Shown: positions 43,971 to 48,643 of the stretch, piece by piece
How the letters are laid out: each line of letters opens with the position of its first letter
How positions within the stretch are numbered: position 1 is the stretch's first letter
Source: Kiritimatiellia bacterium
Lineage (GTDB): Bacteria; Verrucomicrobiota; Kiritimatiellia; JAFGHX01
Length of the DNA: 48,643 nucleotides
Reading direction: 5' to 3'
NCBI GenBank assembly: GCA_016929905.1
Contig: JAFGHX010000143.1
Span: 1-48,643, forward strand
The notes under the pieces: model-generated
The model's input: the letters and a program-made list of their open reading frames with translations, nothing else
Databases searched by the model: none
Told to the model about the DNA's origin: nothing
Position numbers and translations under genes: made by a program

Positions 43971-44141
43971 TCATGCCGTCGTGCGTCGTCGGGCTGGACG
44001 GGGCGAGAACGAAACCAGCTGATCCCGATGCTGTTGTTCCTTCTTGCGGAAGTCGGCCGCCATCGCTTGCAGATCAAAGTCGAACCGCTTAGCGTACTCA
44101 CGTCGGATACGCCGAACTTCGTCGACGATCGGGTCGTTCAT
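43971..44141 (-). CDS. Small antitoxin-like protein, partner of a lost PIN toxin
   Basis: A 56-aa protein beginning MNDPIVDEVRRIRREYAKRF, a type I recall as the second gene of PIN-domain modules in many bacteria. The start has a clean GGAGGA, and its ATG overlaps the stop of the decayed PIN gene (ATGA). It appears intact while its partner does not, so it may be an orphan antitoxin. Assignment rests on resemblance and context. Confidence 0.55.
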   Translation of the reverse strand: MNDPIVDEVRRIRREYAKRFDFDLQAMAADFRKKEQQHRDQLVSFSPRPARRRTTA

Positions 44142-44255
44142 GGCTGGTCCTCCATGAGTTCTTCGGGCGTGCAAATGACAGGACAGGCGCAGCCTGCCTC
44201 TTCCACCAATCAGGTAGCTCACAACCGTGGTCTCAATGTAGACGCGTGGCTTCAT
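44138..44255 (-). pseudogene. Relic of a PIN-domain toxin gene
   Basis: The first ~17 codons (MKPRVYIETTVVSYLIGG) match the start of a PIN protein with its first catalytic Glu/Asp area. A +1 frame immediately before the antitoxin encodes the usual C-terminus (PVICTPEELMEDQP, stop). Roughly 100 or more codons between them are missing, and the frame is shifted. Confidence 0.7.
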
Positions 44256-44509
44256 CCCGGGCGGTATACCACGCGCCTGGCTGGCTGCAATGCTTCATCC
44301 GGCCAACGCCCTCGCTCTCCCTCACCTTGGCCGTCCGCCGCCTGCACCACCCCTGTCGCGTGCGGCCAAGTCCCGTTCGGCCAGGTGCTTCGTCGCGCAC
44401 GGCCGCTTCATGCCTGACGGCCGGGAAGCGATACGCGTCCGTCGGGCGCGTCCGGCAAGCCCGAGGCCGACTCGGCCGTACCCCTGCGCAGGCGTACCGG
44501 GGTACTCCC
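44256..44509. other. Intergenic region without recognisable feature
   Basis: This stretch between the PIN relic and the exporter stop holds no repeat, promoter pair or protein similarity that I could support. It may contain further decayed DNA. Confidence 0.4.
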
Positions 44510-45430
44510 TCAGGCCGCTGCCCGGTCATCACGAAGCGACACCTTGCACACGATCGCGCCGGCGACGATCAGTGCGCAGCCGATCCAGAGCTTCATGCCC
44601 GCCGCCACGGCGAGATAGAGGCAGCTTACGACGGTCGAGAGAAACGGCGTGAAGTAGGAGCCGGCGGCCACCAGTACCATGTCGCCTTTGCGCATGGCCA
44701 GGTCCCAGAGCACGTACGCGATATTCGGGGCGGTCGCCATGTAGAGGATCTCGAGCACCACCCGCCCGTTCCAGTTCGCCGGTTCGTCGACAAACAGGCG
44801 AGCGCCCGCCAGCGTGAGGCCCGTCGCCAGCATGAAGACCGAGACCGCGCCGCTCTCCGCCTGGCCCGCCCACTTCCTGCTCAGGTTCGAGTACAGCGCC
44901 CAGGAGACGGCGGCACCGAGCGCGAGGAGGTAGGGCGCTCTGTTCTGCGTGAGGTTCAGATAGAAGGTCTGCCAAGTGACGGTCCGATTCTGCGTAGTCA
45001 CGAGGAACACGCCGAACGTGGCAACAAGCACGCCGGGCACAAGCCACACGCGTGCCCGCATCCGAAGCAGCGGCACGGAGAAGGCGAGCGTAAGTGTGGG
45101 CCAGAGGTAATTGATCAGCCCGACCTCGAGCGACTGGCTGCGGTCAGCGGCCAGCCCGACGGCGAGGAACAGGCAGAACTCGTAGAACACGAACAGCGCG
45201 CCGCAGCCGAGCAGGTAGCGCCGGTCGAGCGTCGTGAACTTCGCGCGCAGCCGGCCTCTGGCGGCGAGATAGCCGCACCCGGCCGTGCCGCTGATCAGGT
45301 AGGCCAGCGCGCCGGAGGTGAGCGGGCCGACCTGCTCGGCCATGCTCCTGGCGAATGCGACCGTGGTGCTCCAGAAGAGGATCGCGGCGAACCCGGCGGT
45401 GGTAGCGGACGATCTTGGCGTCATGGCCAT
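44510..45430 (-). CDS. EamA/DMT-family exporter, YddG-like
   Basis: A 306-aa membrane protein with about ten hydrophobic segments in two halves. It shares with the aromatic amino acid exporter YddG the segments FAAILFWSTTVAFAR, VFYEFCLFLAVG, SLEVGLINYLWPTLTL and VAAGSYFTPFLSTVVS. It probably exports amino acids or related metabolites across the inner membrane; substrate specificity is inferred. ATG 45430 (or 45424) is preferred, as the upstream frame is repeat DNA. It stands between two relic-rich areas yet looks intact. Confidence 0.8.
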   Translation of the reverse strand: MAMTPRSSATTAGFAAILFWSTTVAFARSMAEQVGPLTSGALAYLISGTAGCGYLAARGRLRAKFTTLDRRYLLGCGALFVFYEFCLFLAVGLAADRSQSLEVGLINYLWPTLTLAFSVPLLRMRARVWLVPGVLVATFGVFLVTTQNRTVTWQTFYLNLTQNRAPYLLALGAAVSWALYSNLSRKWAGQAESGAVSVFMLATGLTLAGARLFVDEPANWNGRVVLEILYMATAPNIAYVLWDLAMRKGDMVLVAAGSYFTPFLSTVVSCLYLAVAAGMKLWIGCALIVAGAIVCKVSLRDDRAAA

Positions 45431-45562
45431 GGGGTCCCTGTTTCGCTGCAGCGTATGCTGCCCAACACGACACGGCGGCACACCGGTTCACAAATTCACT
45501 CGCGTATTCCCGGAAGCGGCTCGTCAGGAGCCTCGCCCTCCGACCGCACGAGGACGCGCAAC

Positions 45563-45645
45563 TGGAGGGCGATCGTCCCGCGAGCCGCCGCGCGCTCCAA
45601 CGGCACGCGAACGCGCAAATGGAGGGCGAGCGTCGCGCGAGCCGC
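45563..45645 (+). repeat. Pair of variant 'ggagggcgag' repeats
   Basis: Copies at 45563-45588 and 45620-45645 end in gccgccgcg instead of gccggg. A short reversed gcctcgccctcc lies at ~45530. They fill the space upstream of the exporter. Confidence 0.7.
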
Positions 45646-45888
45646 CGCGTGCGGAACATGTTACCGTATTCACGCCGGGAGCATTGAGTGTGCGGCGGCA
45701 GGAGAGCATGCTACACCGGCGGCCGGCGCAAAGCGAGCCGTTCTTTGGCGTCGTCCATCGCGCACGGATTCTCCTCTGGCCCATACGTGCTCGGCGTTCG
45801 GTACGACTTCGATATCGAACGCAGGAACCAAGGGCCACGGACAACCACGTCTACCTGGCCGTGGTGCGAAGCGGCGACGACGCCTCCT

Positions 45889-46016
45889 TGCAGGCAGGCC
45901 GCGTAGATCAGCTGCGAATAGCGGTCCACCAGGGCGCGGAACGCCTGCTCCGAACCCTCGCGGGCAAATCGGGCGATCAGCTCGCCGTCCTTAACGCTCG
46001 CGTTTCCGTCTTCCAC
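45889..46016 (-). pseudogene. 5' relic of an ECF sigma factor gene
   Basis: AGGAGG lies 8 bases before GTG 46016. The frame then reads as a normal sigma N-terminus (DGELIARFAREGSEQAFRAL, then VDRYSQLIYAACLQ). Similarity ends abruptly at CLQ, just before where region 2.2 (EDxxQxVF) should follow. The remaining open frame to 45711 is unrelated. It is a truncated gene with intact expression signals. Confidence 0.7.
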
Positions 46017-46140
46017 GCGCCTGTTCCTCCTGTAGGACTGCCGCACGCCCCGTGTGCGCGTCCCGGCACATGCCCTTCTACCTTACTACTGTGCGCCGAC
46101 CGCAAGAAGGGGACAAAGAGGTTCAAGGCGAGCGGCGTCC

Positions 46141-46224
46141 GTAACCCCAGTAGGCCGGGCGTCCTCGCCTGGCCGTCCCCAAGCCGTGCGCGGCCGAGGA
46201 CGACCGCGCTACTCAGCTACACGC
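46141..46224 (+). repeat. 84-bp direct repeat, copy 1
   Basis: Begins gtaaccccagtaggccgg and ends cagctacacgc. It contains a long imperfect stem pairing gtaggccgggcgtcctcg with cgaggacgaccgcgctac. Copy 2 starts 107 bp later. Confidence 0.8.
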
Positions 46225-46247
46225 AAAGACCTGGTACGTGGAAAACC

Positions 46248-46331
46248 GTAACCCCAGTAGGCCGGGCGTCCTCGCCCGGCCCTCCCCGGGCCGTACGCGG
46301 CCGAGGACGACCGCGCTACTCAGCTACACGC
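46248..46331 (+). repeat. 84-bp direct repeat, copy 2
   Basis: Nearly identical to 46141-46224, with a few changes in the central region. Together they occupy the space between the sigma relic and the amidohydrolase gene end. The rest of 45431-46397 holds only the sigma relic and the ggagggcgag pair. Confidence 0.8.
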
Positions 46332-46397
46332 GCGGCACCGCCCGCCGTGCCGCCGCGCCCCCGCGGGGCCGGGCCGTTTGGGCGCAATCCGGCATGC

Positions 46398-47138
46398 TCA
46401 CAGATCGAGCAGGTCCCGAATGCTCCCGCCGAGCAGCTTCGCTTTGGCGTCGGCGTCCAAGTCCAGGTTCCGGATATTGTCCAGTTCCCGGCGCGCAAAA
46501 CGCACGGTATCCGGGGCCGGATGCGGGCCGTCGGTGCCCCAGATAAGCCGGCCTGCCCCGATTCGCCGCACGGCGTCCTCGATCTTCCAGAGCCGCACGA
46601 CGCCGCTGACGTCGAGCCGCACGTTCTCATGATTCTCGGCGATCGCGATGAACTGGTCAAGCAACCGGTCGTCGGTGCACAGGTACTTCCCGATATGCGC
46701 TATGATGATTCGTGCCGCCGGGTACCTCGTCGCCAGCTCTTCGGCCAGCCCCGACTGGCCGGCGAAATCGATCAGGCACGGCACGCCCCGCGCGGCGGCC
46801 AGCTCGAAGACCGGTCCGACGATATAATCCTGCAGCGAGCACTGGCCCTGATGGATCTTGATGCCGCGGAACCCGCGGTTCGCCAGCGCATCCTCCAGCT
46901 CGGTAAGGACCGGGCGGTCGTAGCGGGGCAGCGCATAGACGTACGGTACCAGCCGGTCCGGGAACGTGCGCACGGCCGCCTCCGCCATCTCGATCGAGTG
47001 CGCGGTCGTCGTCGACATGGCGAATACGACGGACTTGTCGATGCCGGCGGCGTCCATAACGCGGACGATTTCCTCCGGCGAATACTCGACCGCACCCGCG
47101 CCGCCGTGTTTGAGATGAACGTGTGAGTCGATGATCAT
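46398..47138 (-). CDS. Amidohydrolase-family TIM-barrel protein
   Basis: A 246-aa protein. His6 and His8 in DSHVHLK are the first metal ligands. GFRGIKIHQGQ (~90), IIIAHIGKYL (~145) and LIWGTDGPHP (~200) supply the later His and Asp positions. It belongs to the amidohydrolase_2 group of small hydrolases or decarboxylases such as 2-pyrone dicarboxylate lactonase relatives. Substrate is unknown. GGAGG precedes ATG 47138. It is cytoplasmic and in the same direction as the M14 peptidase gene 166 bp upstream. Confidence 0.82.
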   Translation of the reverse strand: MIIDSHVHLKHGGAGAVEYSPEEIVRVMDAAGIDKSVVFAMSTTTAHSIEMAEAAVRTFPDRLVPYVYALPRYDRPVLTELEDALANRGFRGIKIHQGQCSLQDYIVGPVFELAAARGVPCLIDFAGQSGLAEELATRYPAARIIIAHIGKYLCTDDRLLDQFIAIAENHENVRLDVSGVVRLWKIEDAVRRIGAGRLIWGTDGPHPAPDTVRFARRELDNIRNLDLDADAKAKLLGGSIRDLLDL

Positions 47139-47304
47139 GGCAGAACCTCCACCCTACGGTTGATGGCGAAGCCCGACGAAGCCAGGAACGGCGAAGTCGG
47201 GTCGATGGTCAATGGTCAATGGGGCCAAGTCAAGTCAGTTGTGAGCGACGAGGCCCGGCAAGTCCCTGACACCCGAAACCTGAGACCTGAAACCCGGCGC
47301 GTGG

Positions 47305-48306
47305 CTATCCAAAGACCTCGCGATTCGACTCCGCGTACAGGCCTTCCGCGCCGAGTTCGAGGAACACGCCGATGGCGGTCAAATAGTCATCGACGATCTC
47401 CCATTCGGTCGGGATCGGCCACCAGCCCTTATTGCCGAGGAAGCCCTGCCGCCCCTCGAACGCGAGCCAGTACAGCCTGGCGTGCTTGTGGAAGAGCGAC
47501 GAGTTGAAGTGGTGCGTGATCGGGGGCGGCGGCTCGCCGTCGCCGTGGAGCGGGTTGAGTTTTCGGCCCTTCTCCTTGAACAGCTTCTCGGCGCGGCGGT
47601 GCCACTCGCGCGCGAGCGGCCAATAGGGCGCTTCGTGGGAGCGGGCCTGGATCGCGAAATTGTTCGCGCAGGCGTGCAGGTCGAAAATGCCGTCCAGCCC
47701 ACGGTCCTTCACGAATTCGAAGACCGCCTGCACCTCGACCGCGTCGCTCTCGTCGCAGGAGCGGCGGCGGTTGATCGCGTAGCCCGCGCCGTTGAACTGG
47801 CCGCCCATGAAGAGGGCGTCGTTCGGATCGAAATAGTACAGCGGATCCTCGCTGCCGGACTCGTACGGGATCAGGCTGCCGTCCCTCTGCAGACCGCAGG
47901 CGTAGACGCGACATGTGTCCAGGCCCTGCGCATAGAAGGTGTCGGGACAGACCGTCCGCCCGTCGGGGTTCAGGCACGGCACGGCGAACAGATGCACCTT
48001 CTCGAGCACGCTCAGTAGATCGTCATGCGGCTGATCGGCGAGATCGAGCCCGGTTTCCACCAGATGGATCAGGTTCATCACGGTCGCAACGCCGCCGGGC
48101 TCGTGCCCGTGCGTGCCGCCGATGACCATGAGCTTCACGGCCCCTTCGCGCGCATACTCCACCGCGTGAATGGGATAGCCGAGCGAGGATATGCCGACCT
48201 CGTGCAGCGCGCCTTCTCGGAGGGCACGGCGTAGATAATCCTGCACCTTGCCGAAGTTCGAGAGCCAGAAGTGGGGGACGGCGATCTGGGGGATCTTGAT
48301 GTTCAT
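47305..48306 (-). CDS. M14-family zinc carboxypeptidase-like protein
   Basis: A 333-aa protein. Zinc ligands are His66 and Glu69 in GGTHGHEPGG and His211 in IFDLHACANN. The substrate-binding NPDGR sits at 113-117, and the catalytic Glu is probably Glu284 (LAFEGRQGF). There is no signal peptide, so cytoplasmic action is likely, perhaps on peptidoglycan-derived peptides or on N-acyl amino acids as in AstE/AspA-like relatives. ATG 48306 is supported by GGAGAA upstream; an open frame extending to 48408 is repeat-rich and not used. Confidence 0.85.
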   Translation of the reverse strand: MNIKIPQIAVPHFWLSNFGKVQDYLRRALREGALHEVGISSLGYPIHAVEYAREGAVKLMVIGGTHGHEPGGVATVMNLIHLVETGLDLADQPHDDLLSVLEKVHLFAVPCLNPDGRTVCPDTFYAQGLDTCRVYACGLQRDGSLIPYESGSEDPLYYFDPNDALFMGGQFNGAGYAINRRRSCDESDAVEVQAVFEFVKDRGLDGIFDLHACANNFAIQARSHEAPYWPLAREWHRRAEKLFKEKGRKLNPLHGDGEPPPPITHHFNSSLFHKHARLYWLAFEGRQGFLGNKGWWPIPTEWEIVDDYLTAIGVFLELGAEGLYAESNREVFG

Positions 48307-48390
48307 ATGTGCGTTCTCCCTGTGCCTCCTACGGCAGCCTATCGGTCGCAACCGGTCCTTCTCCCACCTTGCTCGAGAACTTACTCGGGC

Positions 48391-48497
48391 CCAACGTCCA
48401 ACGCTCAACGTTCAACTTCCAACGGCAGCATCTGCGCTTGCCCGGCGTTCCGCCCACGTTGAACGTTGAATGTTGAGCGTTGAATGTTGAACGTTGG
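48391..48497. repeat. Inverted 'acgttgaa' minisatellite-like repeat
   Basis: The left arm (48391-48424) is built of ccaacg/ctcaacgttcaac units; the right arm (48457-48497) is their reverse complement (cgttgaacgttgaatgttg and so on). Short 8-10 bp units repeat within each arm, and the spacer is 32 bp. Confidence 0.75.
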
Positions 48498-48560
48498 CTC
48501 CCTTCCTCGTCTTTTCCACTTCGTCGTTTCCGTTGAGTGCCTCCACGGTTGTTGGATGGA

Positions 48561-48643
48561 CCCGGCTCGCGAGGACGCTCGCCCTCCATTGGGTGCCTCC
48601 ACGATTGTTGGGTGGACCCGGCTCGCGAGCCGCTCGCCCTCCA
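48561..48643 (-). repeat. Pair of reverse 'ggagggcgag' repeats at window end
   Basis: Copies at 48561-48587 and 48617-48643 are reverse-oriented (cccggctcgcgag, then cgctcgccctcca), and the second runs into the window edge. Their surrounding bases (ccacg.ttgttgg.tggac) are also repeated, so the unit is about 56 bp. The repeats are opposite in orientation to the pair at the window's left end. Confidence 0.8.

Noticed and set aside
46141..46331. Possible CRISPR array
   Set aside because: Only two units, each long and internally palindromic, with a 23-bp interval and no cas genes.

Overview
This is high-GC bacterial DNA, apparently free-living and rich in polysaccharide-degradation and exported-protein genes. 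The gene mix suggests a PVC-superphylum bacterium (Lentisphaerota, Kiritimatiellota or a relative, probably metagenome-derived). The evidence is many secreted carbohydrate-active or carbohydrate-binding proteins, AraC regulators beside sugar genes, a large DUF6785-like membrane protein, an ECF sigma factor with a membrane/extracytoplasmic extension, an ECF sigma/FecR-LamG pair, a CotH-type giant exoprotein with Fn3 and calcium-loop modules, and dispersed intergenic repeats of the 'ggagggcgagcgtcccgcga' kind. The phylum is inferred from gene content, not from a marker gene.

Layout. 0-7.5 kb: GH20 hexosaminidase, a frameshifted small ORF, two tandem NAT_N/GNAT_C-like acyltransferase genes, and a heparinase II/III-like exported protein whose signal-peptide codons appear split by a 40-bp solo copy of a REP-transposase end. 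7.5-14 kb: a sugar cluster with a DUF4432 epimerase-like protein and a GH4 glycosidase, divergent from an AraC regulator and an unusually long membrane protein. 14.1-15.2 kb: an intact REP-associated (Y1/HUH) transposase with inverted ends, inserted against the 3' end of a uroporphyrinogen-decarboxylase-family gene. 16.6-17.4 kb: a VapBC-type toxin-antitoxin pair touching a relic of an ECF sigma gene. 17.6-24.9 kb: the most unusual locus. A single reading frame joins a complete ECF sigma factor, a membrane segment, a carbohydrate-binding-like region and a glycoside-hydrolase-like (DUF4091/GH123-like) region. It is followed 4 bp later by a CBM9-like exported protein, then a PD40/TolB-like propeller and an exported unknown. 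25-34.6 kb: a cysteine-hydrolase relic, an AraC regulator divergent from a three-module parallel beta-helix protein, an AGE-like epimerase, a DUF234-type ATPase, D-cysteine desulfhydrase and a flavin reductase-like protein. 34.7-43.1 kb: an ECF sigma factor, an overlapping FecR-LamG membrane regulator, and a 1,867-aa CotH/Fn3/propeller exoprotein. The sigma gene and the exoprotein gene carry the same spaced promoter-like module. 43.1-46.3 kb: a gene graveyard with relics of a glycosidase C-terminus, a DUF4143-type ATPase, a PIN toxin and an ECF sigma factor, interspersed with a small antitoxin-like ORF and a YddG-like exporter. 46.4-48.3 kb: an amidohydrolase and an M14 zinc carboxypeptidase, then repeats.

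How the parts may work together. Most intact genes fit scavenging of amino-sugar or uronic-acid-containing polymers: GH20, heparinase-like, GH4, epimerases, beta-helix and carbohydrate-binding proteins. Two sigma-factor circuits appear to tie transcription to the cell surface. In one the sigma factor is covalently joined to its putative extracytoplasmic domain. In the other a FecR-type membrane protein overlaps the sigma gene, and the likely target is the neighbouring exoprotein. Palindromic repeats and REP-transposase ends are active sculptors here: one copy disrupts a gene start, one complete element trims a gene end, and one two-hairpin element lies inside a coding region.
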